A stretch of DNA of 64,000 bases from Zingiber officinale (Eukaryota; Streptophyta; Magnoliopsida; Zingiberales; Zingiberaceae), in NCBI RefSeq assembly GCF_018446385.1, contig NC_055999.1:78631859-78695858 (forward strand), given 5' to 3'. Shown piece after piece: positions 55,111 to 64,000 of the stretch; within the stretch, counting starts at the first letter, position 1, and every line of letters starts with the position of its first letter. Under the pieces are notes generated by a model. The model ran no database searches. It saw only the letters and a program-made list of their open reading frames with translations, and had not been told where the DNA came from. A program made the translations under genes and the position numbers.

Positions 55111-56430
55111 TTGAAATCCTTAGTCATCTCACTCGATCTACGTTTTCAATCAGGGAAATCTATAGTTTTTATGAGATGAAGTTAAGTTCAATTTTTAGAA
55201 TTTGGTTTAACTTTGTGTTAGATTCATGTTTAGCTTTGGGCTTAACAAACAGACATTCTTTGGATAAACTTCTAGGGTATGGTGAGTCACTTGGACATCA
55301 TTAGAGTAACCATGCCTTCGAGGTTTTCCAAATAGTCCTATCCACTAAACTTAGTACAAAACTTTGATCTATCTAGTTAAGATCCGTAAGGGGTAGCTTT
55401 AGTCAGTTCCACTCAGCCAAATGCACCAGGTCAAAACCATATCTTCCTAGACATGCATAGACTGAGCTTCCCTAACTTACTATCATCCAAAACTTCACCA
55501 GTACCGTAAGTTAGGTTAAACTTAGTCCCTTTTTAAGCTAATCCTAATTACCCTACCGGGTAGGTTATTTTTGGAGGTGCCAACTAACTTGGAGTCTCCC
55601 CCTAAATTATTGATTTTACTTTTAAGATTTTTAATTTTGTAATTTAAATTTAAGTTTTTAATTTTGAATTAATTAAATTGATCAAATTTTCCTTCTTTAA
55701 AAGAGTGTATTTAATATTTAAATTTTCTTTCAATTTTGACTTTATTAAGTTAACATTTTTAGTATTTAAGTTTTTATTAGTTTTAAAATTTGAATTGATT
55801 AAACTGTTTGAATTATATTTCTTTGTAGGTTTATCTCTTAATTTTTTATTAACGGTTAATTTTGAATTTTCTTTAATGTTTAATTTTGAATTTATTAAAT
55901 TCAATTTTGGTTTTATTGAAATGTTTGAATTTATTAGATTAGTCTTATCTTTAAAATTTGATCTTTTGTTAATTAAATTATCTTGGGTTTGGAGAAGATT
56001 TTCTAGATTGATATTGTCTAGATTATTAAATAATTTATTATGAATTTATTGATTTCATCTAAATCTATTTCGTTATTTTTTGAATTCAACTTTATTTTAA
56101 TGTTTGAATTAATTATTTCTGAATTAATTAATGTGTCTGAATTGATTTGGACAATGTTTTGTTTGACCAAGTCACAGTTGATGTAAATTTGATCAAAGTC
56201 TTGATTGACTTGATCAAAATCTAGACAGTCATTCAAATTGATTTGGTTATAATTTGAATTTTTAGGGTTATTAATTATTTTCAAATTTTATGAATTTTCT
56301 AAATTAATTAGATTTGTTTTATCAAATAATATCTTAGGGGTATTTTTGCATGTATTATCAAATACATTATTTTCACTTATATTTTCAGAAATATCCAAAT
56401 TAACATGTATATTTTTTAAACTACAACTAT
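55111..56430 (-). pseudogene. Unassigned minus-strand retroelement-like remnant
   Basis: Minus-strand frames at 55650-55904 and 56018-56284 are Asn/Lys/Ile-rich and could be a decayed gag coiled-coil region such as that of E4; base composition alone could also produce them. A minus-strand GGGGGAG string lies near 55600. I recognise no domain. Confidence 0.25.
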
Positions 56431-57442
56431 CAGGAGTATTTTTGTAGAGTGGGCCAGAAATACCCGGCTAATAATACTTTTCGGGTCAGCGTCCTTCCTC
56501 CCGCATGGTTGCCGTAACATCCCTGATGTACTTCATGCAAAGCATACTCCACCTCTTCCATTCCTAAGCATTTGAGTAACGGTCTGGAGAATGCTCGCTT
56601 GTACAGTTGGTCCTTAATTAGGGTATATATATGAGCTCTTTTACTGATCAACTCAGACTCTTCCGGATCAGCAGGTAGGACACCCTACTGAAGATAAATG
56701 ATCATCGGGACCCTCCAATTGATTAACTCCTCCATATTGTTCTACAGTTCTATCTAAGCTATTAGGTAGGTCTAGGTTATGACTTGTCCAGCACCCAAGT
56801 GGTCAAAGAGCTGGCCATTTTAGCTAGTTCATCAGCTCTTTGATTATGTGCTCGGGGAATCTAAGTCACCATAACCTCCTTGAAATCCTCTTTCATCCTC
56901 TCATATGCCTCCCAGTATACCTGCAGCTTGTCACTGCTAACTTTGAAGTTGCCTGCTACTTGCAAGATGAGAGTCTAAATAAACAACCACCCGAGCGGCT
57001 CCGACATGTCGAGCTGCTTGCAGTCCTGCCAATAATGCTTTGTACTTCTCCTTATTATTCGTAGCTCTGAAATTTAACCTGACAGCCAGCTGCAAGATGT
57101 CTTCCTGAGTGGATATCAGGAGGATCCCAACTCCGCTTCATTCCTGAGTAGATGACCCGTCTACATAGATCTTTCAAGTTTCTTCGGAGTCAGGTTGATG
57201 AACCTCCATTAGGAAATCTGTCAGAGCCTGTGCTTTAATTGCAGTTCGAGGCTAGTACTGTATGTCATATTCTCCCAACTCAGTAGCACATTTGATGAGG
57301 TGACTTGCTACTTTCACATTAGTGAGAGCCTTATCCATGGCGCTATTAGTCAGGACTGTGATGGGGTGTGTTAGAGGCGAGCCATGAGTACCAATCTGTA
57401 GACCAATTTGTCCATGGCCATGTATCGGGGCTCGACCCCTTT
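56431..57442 (-). pseudogene. Ty3-gypsy RNase H to integrase fragment
   Basis: Read on the minus strand. From about 57430 to 56800 a broken RNase H region ends with IPRAHNQRADELAKMASSLT. It is followed by the integrase zinc-binding region at 56430-56651, open for 73 codons (LHEVHQGCYGNHAGGRTL, then AGYFWPTLQ). Many stops occur upstream. The fragment is cut at both ends: inside integrase at about 56440, and at 57442 directly against the RLP-C remnant. Confidence 0.8.
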
Positions 57443-57593
57443 TAAATCACAAATATTTCTATCAATTTACTTTGGTGCCTCACTTGGTTATGTGATTGGA
57501 TTATGGAGTGTGTTTATAATCCTACTATCCAAACACAATTGGAGGAATTTGTACTTTCATTTGATTGACAAAGTTCATATACCATTAAAGTGG
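57443..57593 (+). pseudogene. RLP-C: last ~50 codons of an RLP
   Basis: Only the transmembrane helix and tail remain (SQIFLSIYFGASLGYVIG, then RNLYFHLIDKVHIPLK). A one-base change near the stop makes the frame run on a few codons to 57605. The 5' part is replaced by the gypsy fragment. An open frame starting at 57408 is an artificial fusion across this junction. Confidence 0.9.
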
Positions 57594-59455
57594 GTAACTA
57601 AATAATGTTTAGGCAAACTATGGGACAAAATCCAAGTTAATATCAATGTAACTATTCAGATACTTAATATCAAGTTAATAGAGTCCGATTAAATTTTAGC
57701 AATGTTTAAGCAAATTCTGATATAAATAAAATTTAGTTTGTATCGATGTGTAACTATTCAAATATTTTATCTTCTATAATGTATCTTTATTATCCTATTG
57801 TGAGTAATTATAATTAATATTATTATTTTTTCAATCAAAGGAAAAGATGCAAGTCCCTTGGTTAATAATATGGAGAATAAAGAAAAGAAGACTGATGCAG
57901 TACAAACTAACATAACATAGACATGAACACACTGTAAATAGTAAAAGAAAGAATCAATTGTATGGAAATTTCGGGTGGAATAATTTGTGTTTTGGAAATG
58001 TTTATTTATGGAATGATCAAATTCAATAAATTTTAGATACTTTTTTATATTTTTTATTTTTTGGTAGTCTGGCCCACCTTATTGTAGGGAGGTATTGGCT
58101 ATGAAAACTAATATAATTGATCTTTGTACCAATTAAATTAGAATAAGTGGTCAATTTTGCACCAAACCTCACTATATCACCATAATTTATAATCCAATTT
58201 AGGATTTTTTTCCCTTCTCAACTCACGACCAATCCAAGCCTGCCACAGGCTAATCTACATGGACTAACAACACGCGCAAACTGACCCATTTAGATCCACT
58301 TTAAATAAGTTAATACAATTTCAATCAAACCTATTTAAATTATTTGAGAGGATAGATCAATCCAATGAACCTAACTCAAATTGATAGTTCTAGTCAACAT
58401 GCTCCCTTCCCTACAAAAACTCTATTTGGACTATTTTGTGATCTTAATTACATCCCCTCTTCATCTAAATTTCAAAATGATTAATTATTGTGGTTATTTC
58501 TAATATGTTTTATAAATTTTTATTACTATAGTAATAAAATTTAGAACAATTAAAAATATTTTTTAAAAAATAAACATGATTAAGTTTTAAGATTGTTAAA
58601 TGTTTGTTGAAAATTATTCATGCTTGCATAATTCATGCAAATCAAACATCAAAAATAAATAACACATGGGAGAAATTGCCAATTCCTTTTTTGCAGCACT
58701 AATAGTTATTGGAGAAATTTTTTAAATAATTTTTTTGTTTGAACTTTTTAATATATTTCTTTGCAATAACTAACTCCTTTTCTATGGTACTGATAAAGTT
58801 TCTAATTATTTTTTTTTCATTTTAAAATTTATTATTATTATTATTATTATTGCTATTATTATTATCATCTTACTATTTTATTAATAATATATCCCTTTTA
58901 CTAACTAACTTTAGTGAAGCTCAAAATAAAATTATGCTAATATTTTTTTCTTTTCACACCGAAAATAATTTCAAGGTTTATTAATAATTTTCACAAATAC
59001 AGTAATCAGGGATCCAGAGTTCAAGACTCAGTTACGGCGTATTATTAGAAATTGTTCTCATTAATCAATCAGTGATCTAGAGTTCGAGACTCAAATGCGG
59101 CGTATTATTAGGAATTTTTCTTATTAATCAATCAGATATCTAGAGTTTGAGACTCAACTATGATGTATTATTGAGAATTTTTCTTATTAATCATTTAGAT
59201 ATCTAGAGTTCTCTTTAGTCACACATCTTAGAATTAGCAACACTGCAAGTAGAAAAACTTCTATAAATACCTTAGGTCTGTGATGTTAAAAAAACATACT
59301 TTTCTTGGTTTTTTTTGCTAAAATCAGGTATAATATTAAATTAAATTTTTATAAGGGGGTCCGTTATAGTAGCTTGCTGCTGGGATTCTTGAGCGCCACG
59401 CTAGCATTACACTATTGCATGGGTCTAATGCACCCTTACTCAATTTATGGGTGGC
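57594..59455 (+). other. RLP-C 3' flank with RLP fossil at 58395-58472
   Basis: Third copy of the flank. The ATAGA counterpart is at about 57679-57683 and is empty. The fossil RLP fragment, the (ATT)n tract (about 58829) and the 60-bp repeat array (58990-59215) are present. It ends in GGC immediately before the CACTA terminus, as in flank A1. Confidence 0.85.
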
Positions 59456-59789
59456 CACTACAAAAAACCAATGGATTAGGAACGAAATTTAGGGACAAAT
59501 AATTTTTGTCCCAAATCGACAACAAAGTTAGCAACAAAATAAAAATTCGTCCCAAAGTAGCAACAAACTTTGCAACCAAATAGTTTCATCCCAGAATTAG
59601 CAACAAATAATATTTTGTCGCAAATTTCATTGTAGTTTGGCAACGAAATTTAATTTTTGTTTTAAATTATGCGACAAATAAAATATTCGTTGGCACTTTT
59701 GTAACGAAAATGAGATTCTATTACAAATTAGTCGCATAAACTTAATATTTTAATGAAGTCAAATCTGGGACAAATTCTAGATTCGTTCC

Positions 59790-61080
59790 CAAATCTGGGA
59801 CGAATCCAGGATTTGTCCAAGATTCAAAAAATATTTAAAAAGGGGAAAAAGAATCAAATGCCCTAAATATGGACATATAGATGTCGAAATTTCATGAAAC
59901 AAGTTTCTATGTGTTCGTACTTTTCTCTTGATTATAAAAATATTCCCATCCATAATTTTGATGACTAAATATATTTCATGTGGTGATTTTTTAACACAAA
60001 TTAGGTAAAATTTGTGTTAAAAAATCACCACACTCAATTTATTAGGTTAAAATTATGTATGAGGATATTTTTATGATCAGGAGAAAAATATGAACATATA
60101 AAAACTTATTTCATAAAATTTCAACATCTCTAGGTCCATATTTAGAGCTTCCGATTTATTTTTCTTATTTTTTTTAATTCTGGGACGAATCCTACATCCT
60201 AGATTTGGGAATGAATCCATAGATTCATCCTAGATTTAGCGATAAATCTAGGATTTGTTCCAGATTCAAAAAATTAAAAAAAAGAAAAAAGAATAGGAAG
60301 CCCTAAATATGGACATAGAGATGTTGGAATTTCATGAAACAAGTTTTTATGTGTTTATACTTTTCTCCTGATCTTAAAAATATTCTCATCCATAATTTTG
60401 ACCTAATATATTTTATGTGGTGATTTTTTAAACATGAATTAGGTTAAATTCATGTTAAAAAATCACCATACTCAATTTATTTGGTTAAAATTATGGATGA
60501 GGACATTTTTATGATCAAAAGAAAAATATGAACATATAAAAACTTGTTTCATTAAATTCTAACATCTCTAGGTCCATATTTAGGGTTTTTGATTTATTTT
60601 GATTATTTTTTTATTATTTCAATTTTGGGTTAAATCTTAGATTCATCCCAGATTTAGGGACGAACCCCTGGATTCTTCCCATATTTAGCGACGAATCCAG
60701 GATTCATCCCTAAATCTGTGAAAAATCCAAGATTCATCCCAAAATTAAAAAAAAATAAGAAAAATGAACCGAAAGCCTTAAATATGAACCTAAAGATGTC
60801 AAAATTTTATGAAACAATTTTATATAGGTTCATAGTTTTCTCTTGATCATAAAAATACCCTCATCCATAAGTTTGACCTAATATATTTCATGTGGTAATT
60901 TTTTAACATGAATTAGGTCAAATTTATGTTAAAAAATTACTACACTCAATTTATTAGGTTAAAATAATTGATGATGATATTTTTATAATTAGGAGAAAAA
61001 TATAAATGCATAGAAACTTATTTCATGAAATTTTGATATCTCTAGGTCCATATTTTAGGCTTTAGTTTTTTTTTTAATTT
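59790..61080. repeat. Three tandem giant palindromes in the CACTA subterminal region
   Basis: Centres near 60005, 60444 and 60917. Each has arms of some 170-200 bp containing AAATATGGACATA, CATCCATAATTTTGA and GTGGTGATT. The first has a perfect 23-bp central stem (59980-60002 with 60009-60031) around the loop AGGTAA. Loops in the others are AGGTTA and AGGTCA. Stem differences between units are partly compensated on the opposite arm. Confidence 0.88.
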
Positions 61081-61229
61081 TTTTTTTCCAATTTTGGGAC
61101 GAATCCTGGATTCGTTCCAGATTTGGGGACAAATCCTAAATTTGTCCCAGAATCTGGGATGAAATTGGTGAAGAAATAGATTTGTTGCCAAAAAACCCCT
61201 AAAATCTATATTTGAGATCCAGATCTCCT

Positions 61230-61690
61230 TCCCTTTGTAAAAATCTCTCATTCGTTTGCCACTCATATCTTCTTCTCTTGGCGGCGGCAATGGCAATGAT
61301 CTCCGGTGGTGGCCACAGTGATCTGTAGCGGCGGTACAGTGTCTTGCTTAGTCCCTCTCTTCTCTCTTCTCTCCCCTCTCCCCTCTCCCCTAATGTGCCA
61401 CCACGTGGCCACCCGGGGTAGCGCGGGGCCACGCGTGGCCACACCTACTCACGCGTGGCAGTGCTTGGCCACGCTTGCCTACGTGTGGTGGCGCCTGGCC
61501 GAGTGTGGTCGCGTGTGGCCCACCAAGCCCCGGCTGAGTGGCCGGGCATGGTTGCGGCTAGCCCCGATGGACGTGTGCAGCATGCCCCTAGCGGTCGCGG
61601 CGGCCCCCGATGGTCGCGACTGCCCCTGGGGGTAGACCGGTGGCTGGGGCTGCTCCCAGTGGCCGCAACTGCCCTTAGTGGTCGCGGTTG
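61230..61690 (+). other. GC-rich block between CACTA end and transposase
   Basis: A sharp rise in G+C and CpG with repeated GTGGCCACGCGTGGCCA-type words inside AT-rich DNA. Overlapping frames (61306-61635 and 61455-61706) are low-complexity and match no protein I know. A promoter or 5' exon of the transposase gene is possible, as is captured foreign DNA. Confidence 0.5.
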
Positions 61691-62075
61691 TAGATGTTTG
61701 ATTTGATTCTTATATTAACTAATTTTATTTTTGATTTATTATCATAAGGTATTGTCTAAATTTGTAATGTTGTTTATGTAGGTCTTAATTTACTATGAGC
61801 TCGGTGTAGTTGGAGACGCTCCTATTTGTGATTTATTATCGTAAGGTATGTTCTGATTAATTGAAATAGATCCAATGTTTATATAAGAGTTCTTGTAGAT
61901 CTTCCCTGTAGCATCCTAGTATTGACATTATTCATTTCAAAATTTCATCCTAGTAATATTTTATATATGTGTGTGTTCCTTCATTTTGATAAGGTGCTCT
62001 TTGTTACATTGTCTTTAATGGTAAGATTTATGTGTAGTAGTTTTTAATAGTATTTAAATAAATAAATATAGGCAA

Positions 62076-64000
62076 AATGCAGAATAAAATAAGTTGGATG
62101 TATAACAAGAATTTGCTTGATCATCGGGGTTTAACTGATCAGTTTATCACTGGCTTGAGATAATTTTTGAAATTTACATCTAGTCAAGTTAAGTATATAG
62201 ATGACAATAGATAAGGTGTTCGTGTATAAAGTATCACAATGACAAATTTTTAGTCTCCAATAAAGTTGAAGAACATCTTTGTAGATTTAGTTTACCCTGA
62301 ATTACTATAATTCGACATGCCATGGTGAACCGTTTATATCGGATTGGGATTATGGACAAAATATCCAAGTCTCTGTTAGTGGGGATCATAGTTATTATGA
62401 ACAATTAAATCCATATCAGAGGATGTTAATTGACGCAACAGGTCATAATTTCAATCTTGAAACATTTGGTGCAAGTTCTAGTTTTCCTCCAACAATTAAA
62501 CAATTGTTTACTACTTATACATCACCATTGGAGGAGTTAGAAGTACCAGGTGTAGATGAAACATATCGCAAATTTTAGGAAGTGTTGAGTGCTGTAGATG
62601 AACCATTATGGGCTAGTTGTGACAGTTAAACTAAATTATCTCTCACCGCAAGACTATTAAATACGAAGGAAGATCATAATGTGTCACAAGATTATTTTAA
62701 TATTTTGTTCAAGCTTTTGATGACATATTGCCACGTGATCACATTTTGCCTCCTGATTTTTACAATATGAAAAAATTGGTGAAAGGAATAGGTCTTCTAG
62801 TGGAAAGAATTGATGTTTGTAGAGATGATTATATGTTATATTAGGGATATGATGCAGATGTAGATGTTTGTAAATTCTGTAATCAAGATAAGTATAAGAC
62901 TACCAGAAGGAGTCAACAATGACATAAATCATATAGCTAGTTGTTTTATTTGCCTTTAACTCCTAGATTACAAAGACTTTATGTATCAAAGGCAACTGTT
63001 GAACACATGAATTGACATGCAACTCATCAAACATAAGAGGGGCTAATGTCCATTAGATGCAAATGCATGGAAAATTTTTGATAGAATATATCCAAAATTT
63101 GCAAAGGAGACTCAAAATATTAAATTTGTTTGTGTGCTGATGGATTTGCTCCATTTAGTAAATCAGGAAGAACTTATTCTTGTTGGCCAATTATTTTAAC
63201 TCCATATAATCTTTCACCTGAGATGTGCATGAAAACACCTTATATGTTTTTAACATTGGTTGTGACTGACCCAAAAAATATGAAAAAGTTAATAGATATT
63301 TATATGTAACCCCTGATAACATAACTGAAACAACTATGGGATGAAGGTATTCCTACATATGATATTCATACTAATCAGATGTTTGTAATGAAGGTTGCTC
63401 TTCTTTGGACTATAAATGACTTTCCATCTTATGGTATGCTATTGGGTTGGAGTACCATTGGGATCTTTGGATGTGCAATATGTATGGAGAGATCAAAGTC
63501 AATCAAATTAAAATACAGGAAGAAGTCGAGTTATTTTGATTGCCATAGACAATTTTTACCGCTAAATCATAATTTCAGAAAGAATAAAGATGAATTCACT
63601 AAGAATAGAATTGAAAGAACACCTCCGCTATTGAGATTAACAAGTCTAGATATTTGGTACAGAGTGCTTCACTTTCCGTCTGTTATTGAAAATCCACATG
63701 GTACAACAAAATGAATATGGAAGTACACATAAATGGACTAAACGGAGTATATTTTGAGATTTTCCATATTGGTTTAGTCATTTGATACATCATAATCTCG
63801 ATGTAATGCATATTGAGAAGAATGTTTTTGATAATTTGATAAATACAGTGATGGATGTCAATGGAAAAATCAAAGACAATCTCAATGCAAGAAAAGATAT
63901 GCCACGCATTTGTAAAAGACCAACTCTTGATGTCGATGAAAATAATAGGGCACCAAAGCTAAAGGTAGTTTATATATTAAATAAGGATCAGAGATGTGTT
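62076..64000 (+). pseudogene. TNP2-type CACTA transposase, degenerate, 3' end outside window
   Basis: Order matches plant TNP2 (Transposase_21). It begins at ATG 62076 with an ISWMYNKNLLDHRG segment. LPPDFYNMKKLVKGIGLLVE lies near 62749 and VCKFCNQDKYK near 62868. LPLTPRLQRLYVSKATVEHM is near 62953. An open 111-codon stretch at 63379-63714 includes ALLWTINDFPSYGMLLGWST and DCHRQFLPLNHNFRKNKDEF, the family's core. Stops and frameshifts separate the blocks, so this copy is probably inactive unless some gaps are introns. TNP2 binds and moves En/Spm ends. Confidence 0.85.

Larger units (their letters stand above)
59456..64000 (+). mobile_element. CACTA (En/Spm) transposon, 5' part, runs off the window
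   Basis: Terminus CACTACAAAAAACC, subterminal repeats with GGGACGAAT or GCGACAAAT, three giant palindromes, a GC-rich block (about 61230-61690) and then a TNP2 transposase region. The same terminus at 22155 has lost everything after the second palindrome. The 3' terminus is not in the window. Confidence 0.82.

Noticed and set aside
61306-61706. Two GC-rich open frames as a host gene
   Set aside because: Overlapping frames of a low-complexity block inside a CACTA element, with no domain.

Overview
This is plant nuclear DNA. It holds a cluster of leucine-rich-repeat receptor-like protein (RLP) genes buried in LTR retrotransposons, CACTA DNA transposons, a FAR1/MULE-type transposase relic and a Ty3-gypsy fragment. 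The LRR-RLP architecture, the copia elements primed by initiator-Met tRNA and the En/Spm transposons point to an angiosperm. The species cannot be read from the sequence; a large, repeat-rich monocot genome is a guess.

Layout. (1) 247-3555: RLP-A, one intact 1102-codon RLP gene. (2) 3646-20384: E1, a gag-only Sirevirus-like LTR element that landed 90 bp after the RLP-A stop (TSD ATAGA). Its gag is split by E2 (6210-15938, TSD CAAGG), a copia element with 2.68-kb LTRs and a dead pol. (3) 20385-29230: the displaced 3' flank of RLP-A, a truncated CACTA end, a second partial flank copy, a SINE-like repeat and degenerate CACTA and other transposon ORFs. (4) 29231-40367: a mosaic of broken elements: E3 (copia gag-pol with a frameshift, a nonsense codon and a truncation), a FAR1/MULE pseudogene, an old E4 relative, and three minus-strand LTRs of family F5, one of them a probable solo LTR. 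(5) 41140-48812: RLP-B, a pseudogene split by E4 (43288-47494, gag-only) and also frameshifted. (6) 48813-53479: RLP-B flank, paralogous to that of RLP-A. (7) 53480-57442: an AT-rich minisatellite and minus-strand retroelement debris ending in a gypsy RNase H/integrase fragment. (8) 57443-64000: RLP-C, only the last ~50 codons, then a third flank copy with a CACTA element (from 59456) whose TNP2 transposase is degenerate and runs off the window.

The three RLP units are segmental duplicates, so two of them serve as empty sites that prove the E1 insertion. The only clearly functional host gene is RLP-A, a predicted plasma-membrane immune or developmental receptor without a kinase.

The most unusual signal is structural. 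Several otherwise different LTR families, and the CACTA end, carry arrays of short hairpins in which the loop or inner part is constant while the two arms change together from unit to unit. One two-stem, 33-nt hairpin module is shared in the same layout by E1 and F5. Another ~123-bp multi-stem module is shared by the E2 LTR and the E4 non-coding region. I do not recognise either as a described element. Because the same arm covariation also occurs in a DNA transposon, arm-to-arm copying at the DNA level must be weighed against selection on RNA structure.
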